In this document: positions 34,010 through 43,988 of the stretch, one piece after another
Position numbering within the stretch: the first letter of the stretch is position 1
How the letters are laid out: the number at the start of each line of letters is the position of its first letter
NCBI RefSeq assembly: GCF_963678635.1
Contig: NC_087071.1
Location: 42,918,153 to 42,982,152, forward strand
Length of the DNA stretch: 64,000 nucleotides
Reading direction: 5' to 3'
Source of the DNA: Symsagittifera roscoffensis
Taxonomy: Eukaryota > Xenacoelomorpha > Acoela > Convolutidae
The notes under the pieces: generated by a model
What the model saw: the letters and a program-made list of their open reading frames with translations, nothing else
Database searches by the model: none
Told to the model about the DNA's origin: nothing
Program-made: the position numbers and the translations under genes

Positions 34010-35704
34010 TTATTTCGTGTTGTTGAAGGTAATATGGAAGTGGTATTCATTTTGCATTTGTGTTGGTTGATACGAGTGTGTAATCATTGGGTTTTGTGGC
34101 TGAATTGGTTGAAAAGATTGTGTATTATTTGGGTTTTGCATTTGTATTGGTTGTTGATTTTGTGTATCTGTTGGGTGTGGAGAAAAAATTCTATGATATG
34201 TATACGGTTTCTGCACTCCTTGTCCACGATATTCTTGAGTATATGGTGCAAATATATCTGGTTGTAAATAATCATCGTCAGAGGATAAATAATCCGTTTG
34301 ATGAGGTGCTTGCTTTTTATTTTTATTCTGTTGAAAGAATGGGTAATTTTCACTACGATCCTGTGGAGGATGTGAATTAGTTTGAAAATTTACTGAGTTG
34401 GTTGTTGCCATTGGGTTATCCCAATATCGAGATCTTATCTGATTATTATGATTTTTTCGTGGGGGATAGTTTGTTTTTGATGAATGTGCGTAATTATAAT
34501 TGTGTTCCGCAAAAGTGTTTCTTGTGAACGTTCTGCGTGTTTTTGACGGTATTGTCATGGGTCTATATGTTTGATAATCCATTTGTGAATATTTTGGAGC
34601 AACCGAAGGTTTAACGGTTGATTGTAAGGTTACTTGTGCTAGTGAAGTGTTTGTATTTCTTGGTGTTGTTAAATTTGGACGTATTGGTGAAATACTTTGT
34701 TGTGTAGTTGTTGTTTGTACGATTTCTTCATTGATGAAGTGTGATGATGTTTGAATATCTTGTTGAGTGAGGTTCCTACTTCCATTAAGGTTTTCATTGT
34801 GTATGACGGTCGAATTTAAACTGTTATTTCGCGTATCAGGTAAAAATGTATTGTAGTTTAATTGTGTTGCATCAATGGATAATGGTATTACCCTTACATA
34901 ATCTCTTACATAAGATATTGTACTTATTGCCTGACTTGAGATTGATTGTGGGATATTTATGAATGCATAATGACACCATTCGGGGTCCCAAACGTAGTCT
35001 GATTGTTCTGTGATGGCGGTATCATTGTTTGAATTTTGAGGTCTGAAATTTTTTCTTGCTTGTGAAATTAAATCTATATTATGTGTGAAATAATCTATTA
35101 TAAACCATGCCAAAATTTTTTGTAAGTCATGTTTTGTATGTTGTGAAACTTCATCTTTAGTGAAATTTTCTTTAATTATATGTAGAAAAGTTGAAAATAG
35201 TGTGATTTCATGTCGTACCTTTATATGTTTGGATGTCTCATTCGGTGAGAAATGTGGGATTGGGTTTTCGTTTTCTAATATTGAAATATGACTATATATT
35301 ATTGCAAAAACTTCATTAGTAAATATGGAGTTTGCTCTTTGTGAGTTATGATATTGTATGCTTTTTATATATTCTGAGAATGCTTTTGAAAATTCTAAAT
35401 CAAGATCGTCTGTTTGAATTACATATTTGCGGTGATTCGGGTTTGGTGAGCTGAATTCTATGGTGTAGATTCCGTATTGTTGTGTTAAGTTACATATATC
35501 TTTTAGATAGTGATCAATAATCTGTCTTTTTATTTTTACATCTGGGAACTCTGTTTTACATGGGCTAATTCCGGGTTCAAACAAATTTAGAAGAAAGTTC
35601 TTACAAAGATCATGTTGTCCTCTATTATCGGGTGCATGTACGAGGAAGGGGTAGATATCGTCATCATCTGGACTATCTTCACTTGGAGTGTGTGTTTGGC
35701 TCAT
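34010..35704 (-). CDS. 564-aa accessory protein upstream of gag, function unknown
   Basis: One of the few intact ORFs of the element, ATG at 35702-35704. Residues 1-20 are acidic (SPDDDD). Residues 25-240 look folded, with alternating hydrophobic and charged residues and conserved-looking aromatic clusters (DYVWDPEWCHYAF near 230-245). Residues 290-564 are low in complexity, rich in Asn, Gln, Thr, Pro and Tyr, with a basic patch (RRTFTRNTF) and several near-repeats of IQMQNPN/PTQMQNE at the C-terminus. No membrane segment or enzyme motif was found. It ends 57 bp before the gag ATG. A second Gag-like structural protein is possible from its layout, but there is no sequence evidence for that. 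Confidence 0.6.
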   Translation of the reverse strand: MSQTHTPSEDSPDDDDIYPFLVHAPDNRGQHDLCKNFLLNLFEPGISPCKTEFPDVKIKRQIIDHYLKDICNLTQQYGIYTIEFSSPNPNHRKYVIQTDDLDLEFSKAFSEYIKSIQYHNSQRANSIFTNEVFAIIYSHISILENENPIPHFSPNETSKHIKVRHEITLFSTFLHIIKENFTKDEVSQHTKHDLQKILAWFIIDYFTHNIDLISQARKNFRPQNSNNDTAITEQSDYVWDPEWCHYAFINIPQSISSQAISTISYVRDYVRVIPLSIDATQLNYNTFLPDTRNNSLNSTVIHNENLNGSRNLTQQDIQTSSHFINEEIVQTTTTQQSISPIRPNLTTPRNTNTSLAQVTLQSTVKPSVAPKYSQMDYQTYRPMTIPSKTRRTFTRNTFAEHNYNYAHSSKTNYPPRKNHNNQIRSRYWDNPMATTNSVNFQTNSHPPQDRSENYPFFQQNKNKKQAPHQTDYLSSDDDYLQPDIFAPYTQEYRGQGVQKPYTYHRIFSPHPTDTQNQQPIQMQNPNNTQSFQPIQPQNPMITHSYQPTQMQNEYHFHITFNNTK

Positions 35705-36146
35705 TTTTTCGTTTAATGACTGTTAATAGGTAATTATCGATGTGTCTAGTTGGTTGATTCCAATTATACAAGTGTACTGGTTTGTGTTTATATTGCTTTT
35801 TTATTCTTCTTTTTCCTCTTTTTGATGAATTTGAAGTTGTTTCTGAGTCGGAAAAATATAATTGATCGTGAATGGGGCAATTTTTATCAATGGATTCTTT
35901 TAATTGATAAAGTTCGTCTAAATTGCTGGCTTCTGATTCTGAGAATGCGTTTCTATTTTTGGAAAATCTTTTTCGTGTTATTTGTCTTTGTTTAGTTATT
36001 ATTTTCCTTTTTAGTGTCTGTCGTTTTGTTCTGATATATCCAACTGTTTGTGTATGAGGTGTGATTACAAGGTCGTATTTTTTGTTATCTATTTCACAGT
36101 TGTGCAAAACGATTGTTTGTTTGTTTCCTAGATTTTTAAATGACAT
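35679..36146 (-). CDS. Basic 155-aa accessory protein, first ORF of the element
   Basis: ATG at 36144-36146, first substantial ORF after the leader; intact. Not recognised. It is rich in Lys/Arg, with a basic run near residues 40-65 and another near 108-120 (KRGKRRIKKQYK) resembling a nuclear-localisation or RNA-binding segment. An acidic, Ser-rich part (residues 68-106) lies between them. No zinc or membrane motif. Its stop overlaps the start of the next ORF by 26 bases in another frame, an arrangement suited to coupled translation. By position and charge it could act as a nuclear or RNA regulator, as small proteins of complex retroviruses do, but that is only inference. Confidence 0.6.
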   Translation of the reverse strand: MSFKNLGNKQTIVLHNCEIDNKKYDLVITPHTQTVGYIRTKRQTLKRKIITKQRQITRKRFSKNRNAFSESEASNLDELYQLKESIDKNCPIHDQLYFSDSETTSNSSKRGKRRIKKQYKHKPVHLYNWNQPTRHIDNYLLTVIKRKNEPNTHSK

Positions 36147-36189
36147 AAGGTTTAGGATGATGGATGCAAAAAGTTGTTAGATGAGTCTA

Positions 36190-36640
36190 TTTTCTTAAAC
36201 TGTTAGTACTTACGATTTTTTGGTTAGCTTAACCTGGGTCTATTTATTTAGGGTTGGAGAGAAAAGTATATCGATTCCGAAGAATGATTTTTTACTTTCT
36301 CGTGGCTAGTATAAGCTAAGGGTTTAACTTACTTAATCTTATTTAGGGGTAGTGATTGTGTTCAAGGGTTGGAGAATAGTAAATCGATCCACAAGGTTCA
36401 GGTATAATTAGAACGCGAGTAGTTCGTTAGGTACTATTTTAAACTTACTAAGTCTAAGATTTATCCTGGGTCAGGTAAGAGTGGGTGTCAAGTGAAGGAT
36501 GAAAAACCGAAGTTCTTCACTGTTTATCCTAATTTGAATGATTAGTTTTGTTCAAAAATTTCTATTAGTCTTGGGTTTTTTGAAAGGGTTGGATAGTGAA
36601 TCGACGTTTGAGGTCGTTAGACACTAGCTAAGTGGGTGGG
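36190..36640 (-). repeat. Leader array of about 115-bp degenerate repeats
   Basis: GGGTTGGAGA- or GGGTTGGATA-type motifs followed by AATCGAT-like sequence start at 36251, 36366 and 36596, spacings of 115 and 230 bp. Minus-strand GTAAGT sequences lie at 36208, 36327 and 36443 with similar spacing. About four units of roughly 115 bp therefore make up the untranslated leader. Gypsy-class elements may carry repeated protein-binding sites in this position (the Drosophila gypsy insulator is the known case). The GTAAGT copies could instead serve as splice donors for downstream ORFs. Confidence 0.55.
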
Positions 36641-36662
36641 GGAGAACAAAATTGTTCTTTTT

Positions 36663-36748
36663 GATCCAAGGATAGGCCTTGATGATCATGTTTTAAATTT
36701 AATGAAATAGAAAAAATAATTTAGATCCAAGGATAAGCCTTGATGATC
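36663..36748. repeat. 61-bp direct repeat with internal dyad in the leader
   Basis: GATCCAAGGATAGGCCTTGA at 36663 and GATCCAAGGATAAGCCTTGA at 36724, each followed by TGATC and TTTTAAA-like sequence. Each copy contains the dyad CAAGG/CCTTG and is flanked by GATC. Confidence 0.6.
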
Positions 36749-37358
36749 TGATTTTAAAATTAAGTGAATTTAAGCTTAAAATGGTTTAAATTGTTTAAAA
36801 ATTTTAGTTTTTTAATGATATAAGTGAGCTTATGATTGCTGTTATGTTTAGGTGATAAATGATTTTTATGATTACTAACAATTTATTGTCATGCTACTAA
36901 TTTTTGTTTTGTTTTTCAAAAAAAATTTTCCAAACATGTTTTTTATATAATACTGCAGAATTTAGGAAAACGATCTGAGATCTTTTTATCGATCGTTATT
37001 CTATATTAATAATTTTGTTTAGCGCCTGAAATGATCATGAAGATTGACTTCAAGATTTTATGTTTGTAAATGAAAATCTAAATTCATTGCTAATAAAATT
37101 CTAAATATAAAAGTTTGTGTTGGCTTTTGCCGTACTATCATATAACTATATGGTAAGTTTCTACTTTGTCGTATGTCGTCTCTGGTTCGAGGTCTTCTTC
37201 CAATTCCGGGTAGTTCTATTATCGTTCGGAATATTGGCTCTGATCTATTGAGTCGTAGAGACGTTTCGATTAAATTATTGTCGTATAACATTTTGAAAAT
37301 GTTTTGTCTAACTTCTAATCTATTTTTGGTTGATTCTAAGCTATTAAGGTCTTGTTCG
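36749..37358 (-). other. Proximal untranslated leader
   Basis: AT-rich at 36780-37060, more balanced next to the PBS. A 77-codon minus ORF at 37058-37291 (start near the PBS, basic, no known domain) would be an upstream ORF if translated. I do not count it as a gene. Confidence 0.4.
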
Positions 37359-37376
37359 AGACTTATGGTCGCACCA
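37359..37376 (-). promoter_or_regulatory. Primer-binding site
   Basis: On the minus strand the LTR end AACTCA is followed by two bases and then TGGTGCGACCATAAGTCT, complementary to a tRNA 3' end finishing in CCA. The complement continues into a TTCGAG-like T-loop sequence, supporting a full tRNA 3' arm. I could not name the tRNA. It fixes element polarity and the reverse-transcription start. Confidence 0.8.
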
Positions 37377-37378
37377 GA

Positions 37379-37788
37379 TGAGTTAGGTCCGATGTGGTTA
37401 ACTCATAGAGTAATTTCGGATAGGGTACACCGTCTGCTCGTCACGCTATCTTATTTTCGGCCGGATAGATTCGTGCAACTTCTTAGTCTAACACCGATCC
37501 TAATCTTACTCTTATACTATCTAGTCTCAGGTTGTTTAACTAGTCTCTGCTAGGCTCAATAGATCTAGGGTATACTGGTTTATTGCGGCTGCTGAAGTTC
37601 TCTTGGAGAGACAACTAATTTCTAAGTTAAATTCAAATCTCTCTGGTGCTGAAATTACAAGTAATTTCAGCACTTACAAATACGTGGGTTGTTAGTTAGA
37701 TGGATCATGATTGGTTAATATTAAATACTTTACAGTGGTAAAATATCTAATTTATCCAATCATAAAATGTAGTTTAGATCAGGTTCCA
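37379..37788 (-). repeat. 5' LTR of the large retroelement
   Basis: This 410-bp repeat is identical to 19040-19449 except one base (A versus C in AAATAAGTGGG/AAATACGTGGG). On the minus strand it starts TGGAACC and ends AACTCA. It carries an AATAAA signal at 37579-37584, CCAAT-type motifs near 37705-37765, and a perfect 13-bp inverted repeat at 37646-37673. It should contain the element promoter. Confidence 0.95.
37646..37673. promoter_or_regulatory. Perfect 13-bp inverted repeat in the 5' LTR
   Basis: Identical to 19307-19334. Perfect symmetry over 26 paired bases inside a short LTR is unlikely by chance. Confidence 0.7.
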
Positions 37789-37792
37789 ATAG
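37789..37792. other. Target-site duplication, right copy (ATAG)
   Basis: Pairs with 19036-19039. Removing the element and one copy gives a continuous pre-insertion site. Confidence 0.85.
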
Positions 37793-40700
37793 GCCCTTCT
37801 CGACTTTGGATATTTGGTCGAACGCTAATATTGTGTTTTTTCTTAGCTTTATGACCAATAAAAATGTAGCTGCTTATTGCTGTGTGGTACGAAGTCTTAA
37901 TGGTATGCACGCATTTCGTTTTTTCAATAATTATGAATTTTTTTCTGCTCCTGAACTCTTTCTGCTTCTAGACCATTCATATATTGCTGTTCCTGGACCT
38001 GCCACCGGCTAATAACTTGAACATTGTCGTCTGATGTAGACATAGCCACGAAACTTTGAATGTAAAATTGAGTTTTATTATAATACCTGAAGTTCGCAGA
38101 CAAAACTTTGAAAATTATTTGTTTAACTGGGCTGCAGTAAATCTTACTCTAGTTTAGAACAATATCTAGAACAAAAAGTACCAAAAAATTGGTATGTATA
38201 AACAAGTCGTGGTCACTCATTCAAAAGACTTTTGTGGCTCTTTTTTGTGTTTCAAACCAACGTGTAGATTTGAAGAAACTTGAAAGTTGTTTTGTTCAAC
38301 TATACATGAAAAAATCAACATAAAAAGTTATTCTCAAACGTTTTTTTACAACAAAATGTTCATTATAGTTCTAACAGTATATGTATACAGAACAACAGTA
38401 TAAACAAAATGCTTTCTCATTAATTTGATGAGGTGTACGCCTGTCTTCTCATCCCGGGTTTGCCAAAATGTGCAAAAAAAATTTAATATAGCGTCTTTAA
38501 CTGAGACAATTTTGATATTTTTACCAGGACTGCTTGCAGTGTATGGTTACTATGGTATCATAGATGGCACGAGTTGTAAAACTGAATAATCAAATAAAAT
38601 CAATAATCTAGTGGGCTTCCAAAAAGTGCTCTGAACGTACTCAAAGACGTTGGTAGTATAAACATTTTTCCGGCGTTCAGAGCAAAAGTTTGGTTCCCAA
38701 GCAAAGCACATTATTGTCTGATGTAGAAAAATTTACCTGATAAACCAGAAAAATTTACCTGACGACGCGGAAAAACATACTTGGTGATTGCTAATTAACT
38801 GTTTCATGGATCTGTCCAAAACAAAACAAGCACTTCAGAAACATGAAAAATTATCATCACATAAAACAACAAATTGATCAAAAAACAATTAAACACAGAG
38901 ACGAAGCGGAGCTTCACATCACTTGCAATACTAGAAAAATCGTAGCATTGCTAGCTACTAAATATAAAACCTCATCTATTTTGCGACGGATGATTTGCAT
39001 GGAGAACATTTTCCATAAATTATCAACAGCTTCCATAATGGGAACAAGCTGTAAAAAACTGACTTAATCATTCCAGTTGTTTTAAGATTTGTTGAAAAAT
39101 TTTAAACTTGCGACACATGATATGATTAGCCATTATTCATACAAATCGCGAATGCATGTGCATGGTTGCGCAATATCTTTCAAGGTGGGCCACCGGGGAT
39201 CCTAATAATAAGAAAAACTGCTCATATCGAGGCAAATTTTTGACTGTACTGATTGTATGTTAGAATTGAGGGAAATTTATTATATCTTATAAGAGTTTGA
39301 TTTTGATCACTCGAAGAACTTTTATCATTCGCCATTATCGCACAAAACATATTCCGCGTTAATTTGTCATGTTCAGAAAATTTAAATTGTAAATGAGGTC
39401 AAATTTGCTTTTTTCAAACCCTATAACTTCATAACGAGGCCAAACTGTGCATTTGGTGTTTTGTAAGTGAATTCCGCTACAAAGACGCTCGCTTTGTTCT
39501 TCTTTTGATCTTTCGTTTTCTTTGATCGTTCCAACGAAATCTTAACATGTTTAAAGAATTGTCTCCGGAATCCAGGAACATATAGAAACAAAACTGCGCG
39601 CCTATCCAGTACTCAGTTTAGACTTGTAATGTTTTTTTACATACACTGACATGCAAGCATTTTTTCAGGCGCCTCAAAAATACAATATTTTTCCGGTGGC
39701 AAAATAACTCTTTCAAAAGAGGTTAGTCGGTTTTAAAGTTTGTCTGCAGAAAAAAAACTTGCCAAACACAATTATTTTGTTCGATCTCTTCTTTGGAAAT
39801 CAAAACAAAAAAATAGCAAAAAGTTAGGAATCTGAACAGTTTCTAAAAAGGCATAAATTTAGTTTTTCTGAAATTTTATAATTGTACACGAAGAAATCCC
39901 AGCATTATATGCTGATTTCGTAAGGGTGAAAAAAAAATTTGTATTTCGAGTAACTGGAAACTGAGATATTCAAACTGTTTTTCCGAGCTGTTTTAAGCAG
40001 ACACCTCAATTTTTGTTCCTAATATTTTTTATTCTACTGATTTTTTAAACACTCAAACGACACGTAACAGACATAATTAGTATAATTAGTAGCCTACAGT
40101 TGAAACAATAAACAGCAACGAGAAAACTGAGGATAATAACCGAAGATATCACTTTACAGGTCAATTACTTCTCAGAAATTTTTAAAAGTGGAAGCAAAAA
40201 TCCTCTCGTAAATTAATCTTTTTAGTTTTTATCCTCATTTTTTTGCTATTGTTTATTCCAATGGTTTATCGTGAAAAGCACGCAATTGTTGTGGATAGGT
40301 TATTTTTTCATCCAGAACTTTCTACCTTCTAACTACACCCTTAGACTAATTTTTTGTTCTACCTAAAAACGAGTAATCTTTGATATATTATTTTGTAATA
40401 CCCATAGCGTGTGAGTAGACGCTTTCAAACAAAATCAACATGTATTTGATTATTTCTCACTTATTGAACATTTAATGTTTGTTTTTAAATAACTTCTAAG
40501 GTGAATATTATAAGAGGTTTTTTATTGACCCTAAAGAACAGTCGGAACTTTCAAAACTTCGCCCCGGCATTTTTTCAAAAAGAAATTTTTTCTTGAGTAA
40601 AAACATGCTAATTTTTCTTATTATTAACGCGCAATATGTTATGTGCAATAATGGCGAAAGATAAAAGCAAAATTGAAATTAGCTTTTTTTTCTCTCCTTT

Positions 40701-40799
40701 TTGGCCTCTTAGTTTATAACGAAAATCAACTTCATTTTTCATGCGTTTCCGATTTTGAGTTTTAATTCGCAATCATAGGAGTTTACCCGCCGAGCCCCC
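37793..40799. other. AT-rich intergenic region
   Basis: No supported gene. A GAAAAATTTACCTGA block is repeated at about 38726 and 38748. A 74-codon frame at 38843-39067 and a 68-codon frame at 37806-38012 have no recognisable features. Confidence 0.5.
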
Positions 40800-40975
40800 A
40801 TGGATCATAATCGATTATGTTATCATACTATGGTCAGTGTCTATAAAGTTACAACAATTTTTTATATAATCCATTAAATTATATATTCCTTATTTTTTCT
40901 TGTCAATAAAAAGCATTATAATCGATTATAATCCCTTGAAAATGAATTATAACCAAAAAAATCCATTGTTGCAAA
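40800..40975. repeat. Sequence related to the inverted-repeat element at 10291
   Basis: It contains ATAATCGATTAT twice, in palindromic form, about 110 bp apart, plus GTCAGTGTCTATAAAGT, TATATAATCC and TTATAACCA, all also present in 10291-10460. It could be another decayed copy of one small nonautonomous family. Confidence 0.35.
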
Positions 40976-41065
40976 ATGTTGCATTTCACATCAAAATACT
41001 TTGCTAATTACTTTTTTTAATTCATCGCAATTTAACACTTCATTTTACTTTTTTTCTTACAACAA

Positions 41066-41370
41066 GGGGGGGGGGTTGAACGGTGGTAGGAGATGGTGGG
41101 AAGAACTCAATGGAAGAGATGAGGTGGGGGTTGAACGATGATTGAACCCTCCTCCCCCACTTTACCTTCTCCCCCTTTTATTGCGCCAATCGCCGCCTCC
41201 CCCTTTTATTTCAACAGGTGAGGGTTAGAATAGTGTGGAGGGTGGAGGGAGTTTTTGAATGAGACCCCCTTTAGTTGGGGGAGAAAAAAAACTTGAAGTG
41301 ACGTTGAGACATTTCATTTAGTAAAAGACATTAGTAGTATATGTTTATTTGTTCAGCCGGGGGGGGGGGG
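41066..41370. repeat. G-run and purine/pyrimidine-rich low-complexity segment
   Basis: Ten G at 41066-41075 and twelve G at 41359-41370 bracket a GGTGGGGG / CCTCCCCC-rich segment. Several nearby GGG runs at 41080-41285 give quadruplex potential on both strands. Confidence 0.6.
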
Positions 41371-41374
41371 TTTT

Positions 41375-41900
41375 GAAGACTTCCATGTATTAACATAGGC
41401 TATAGACTATCCGGTCTTCACCCTAGGTATTAAAATAGGTTATAGATTTCCCAATGTATTAAGATAGGGAATAGGTTTCCCAATGTATTAGGAAACCAGG
41501 TTTCAGATGGTAAGTTTCAGATGGTAAGTTTTTTTCGGCGCCCGAATTTCTCATGTATAGCGTATAGATTTCCCTATAAGAATTTCATTGTAGGGAATTA
41601 AGAACTCACTAAGATAGAGAATAGATTTTCCTATGTTTTAAGATAGGGATTAGGTTTCCTATGTATTAAGATGGTAAGGTTTGAGATGGTAAGTTTCAAA
41701 AAATTTTTTGGGTCCCGATCTTATCATTTTTTAAGATAGTGATTAGATTTCCCTTGTATTAGGATAGTGTATAGATATCCCTATAAATAAGCGTTAGAAA
41801 TTCTTTGTTCCAACATAGGGAATAGGTTCCCTAACGTATAAAGATAGGGAATGGTAAGGTTACAGTGTGATAGTAAGAGAATGGTAAGAAAAGCTGTATT
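41375..41900 (+). repeat. Degenerate minisatellite (GATAGGGAATAGGTTTCC)
   Basis: More than ten imperfect copies of a roughly 30-bp unit with AAGATAGGGAATAGGTTTCCC and AATGTATTA. Part of the block is reproduced at 45622-45735 as the start of the next large tandem unit. Confidence 0.7.
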
Positions 41901-42029
41901 TTTTTTTGGGTTTTGTGTGGAAATGTCTAGATTTTTTTGCAAAAAAGGGCACGCAATGTGTAATTTTTGAGTATTTCGTGTAGAATGAGTAATGAAGGTA
42001 TTATGGTTTTTGATTAATGGGAATTCAAT

Positions 42030-43200
42030 GGTAAAACGTGCAAAAACTTGGAATTTTTATCAACAAAAGTGAAATAATTTTCAAAAAACTTCAAAATACG
42101 GTAAGACTTGATATAATTCGACTTAGGAATAATTTTATTAGATAATCTTACCTTTTCAAACGGTACCTTATCTAGCTGAAAATATGCTGAAACTTCAAAA
42201 AAAATCAAGTTTTTTGTAAAAAGTTGCAAAAATTTTAGGTTTTTGAGAAAAATTTACAAAAATTTCAATGTTTTTGGAAAAATTTGCAAAAATTTCATGT
42301 TTATGGAAAAAATTTCACAAATCTCATGGTTTTGGCTAGGTTTTTGTTGCTTCTGATCTAATTGAAAAAATATATAAATACGTGTAGAGTTTAAAATTAA
42401 CCTCAAATTGTATTTTAATTGGCATCATGTTGGGACAGTGATACAAAACTTTGAAAAAAAATATGAATTTTTCCACAATTTTCTCTCAAAAAAATTAAAC
42501 ACGATAAAGTTTACCCTAATTATAGCTAAAAAGCGGTTTATATAATGCTCTGATCATTTAGTGTAATTAATCGTTGTTTTCGAGAAAATAAATTAGTCAA
42601 ATCTATCAACTAATTTTTTGTTCAATTCAAGGAGAATTCACTTAGGAATCTCATTTCAAATTGACAATACGAGCAGTAGTTATTGAAATTTCTAGATCAA
42701 ACTCATGATCCAACTACACCTCAGTTCTTTCTCAATCATTAACCCAAACTTGTACGAAAGTTACAACTTCTGAGAAGTTTTTCACGTTAATAAAAATAAC
42801 AAATTTCGGATCATTGATGAAAAATGATCATTTCATTGCAAAAAAATTGACTAAAAGTGGGGCACATTTTCTTAAAATATATTAGATTGGATGAAATTCA
42901 ACAAATTCTTCTTCAAAACTAATGATTATCTCTCTGTTGCTTTTACAGGAAAATTTTCATGAATTTTTTGTAGAAATGTTCTATGATTTAAGATTATACT
43001 CATTTTCTGCATAATACCTATTTTCGCTATTGAACTCACTTGCAAGAAAACTCGGTCAGAACTGGGGAATTAAAGAGGTAAATAGTATCAATTGAACGAA
43101 CAATTTGCTGGCAGAGATAAAAGTAGAAGTGATAATGTCTAATTATTACCATGTAATTCGTACGTTTTTCGTTTAAGATCTCTTGTTTATTTGCTACATT
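42030..43200. other. AT-rich noncoding part of tandem unit 1
   Basis: Repeated TTTTTGGAAAAAATTTGCAAAAATTTC-like blocks at 42200-42320 (recurring at 46080-46200), then unique AT-rich DNA matching 46230-47190. No gene seen. Confidence 0.5.
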
Positions 43201-43208
43201 AAACAATT

Positions 43209-43667
43209 TCAGCAAAAAACACAATATTGAAAACTAAATACCTTATGTCTCCCATTTTCCATCTCAGTATCCACAAGGAAGTGCTGACAACTACTCAACT
43301 CCTCCTTGAGTTTCTCCCCATCTTCCACTTCCTCCTCCACAATCTTGTTCAAGTCTGCCACCGTATCATTTGGCTTCCGCCGTTGTTTTGCCCCATGTTC
43401 TTTTCTCCATTGTTTTTGGAGAGAGTAGTAACTCGGAAACACTTTTTCGCAAGACGAGCAAACCGTTGATTGCTTGTAAGTTGATGAAGCATGTTTTTTG
43501 GTCACGTTATAGTTCATTTCTTGTTGATTGTAAGTGAAATACCTACATTCTGAACAAGAAATAACTCCTCGCACGCAATTTTTCCTATGACGAGCCGCAT
43601 CGGACCTCCTGTTCTCTTTGTCACAGTCCTCACATTTCACTTTCTCATTCCTGTTGAGTGAAGGCAT
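43209..43667 (-). pseudogene. Zinc-finger N-terminus of a Polinton-like polymerase, truncated
   Basis: An ATG at 43665-43667 lies directly after a TTTTTTTCAG acceptor. Three zinc-finger-like motifs follow: KCEDCDKENRRSDAARHRKNC, SCSECRYFTYN with later His, and VCSSCEKVFPSYYSLQ with a KEH end. A segment of about 60 residues (DTVADLNKIVEEEVEDG, CQHFLVDTEMENGRHK) follows and breaks off at VFSFQ, where copy 2 continues. The layout resembles the N-terminal region of protein-primed DNA polymerase B genes of Polinton/Maverick elements. Relative to 48418-47390 about 780 bp are deleted here, leaving a dead stub. Confidence 0.6.
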
Positions 43668-43988
43668 CTGAAAAAAAGTCAGATATTTAGCTTGTAGCAA
43701 AACTGAATAAAATACATAGCAACTACAAAATTGGGAGATTTAAGAATTCCCAAAAAATACTCGATTTACTTGCTTTGAATTGTTGATAAAATTTGAAAAT
43801 ATATTCAAGCAGTTATACAAAGTAAAGAGCGATTGCTTTCAACATAAAAGAGAATCAGAATGAAATGAGTTTTATTTACTATTACTTAGAGAAAATCAAA
43901 CAATCAGAATTGATTTTTCCTTAAGTAACACTGTTTGTTGGAAAAGTGAACTGATAATAATTTTTTTTGAAAAAACATTAATCCTTAT

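Larger units (their letters stand above)
19040..37788 (-). mobile_element. Large env-bearing LTR retroelement, 18,749 bp
   Basis: Two 410-bp direct repeats beginning TG and ending CA bound the element. They differ by a single base that I can see. The 4-bp ATAG occurs just outside both ends (19036-19039 and 37789-37792), a target duplication of the length typical of Ty3/gypsy elements. A primer-binding site sits 2 bases inside the right LTR, so transcription runs on the minus strand. Internal genes in order are: 155-aa ORF, 564-aa ORF, gag, protease, RT-RNaseH-integrase, two hydrophobic ORFs, Met-less ORF, env, and 3' ORF. Gypsy-type retroelements with env usually measure 6-9 kb; this one is twice that. 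Most genes carry a stop or frameshift although the LTRs are nearly identical. Confidence 0.93.

Noticed and set aside
37354-37376. tRNA gene at the PBS region
   Set aside because: Only the complement of a tRNA 3' end is present. No cloverleaf upstream, and the position next to the LTR identifies a primer-binding site.
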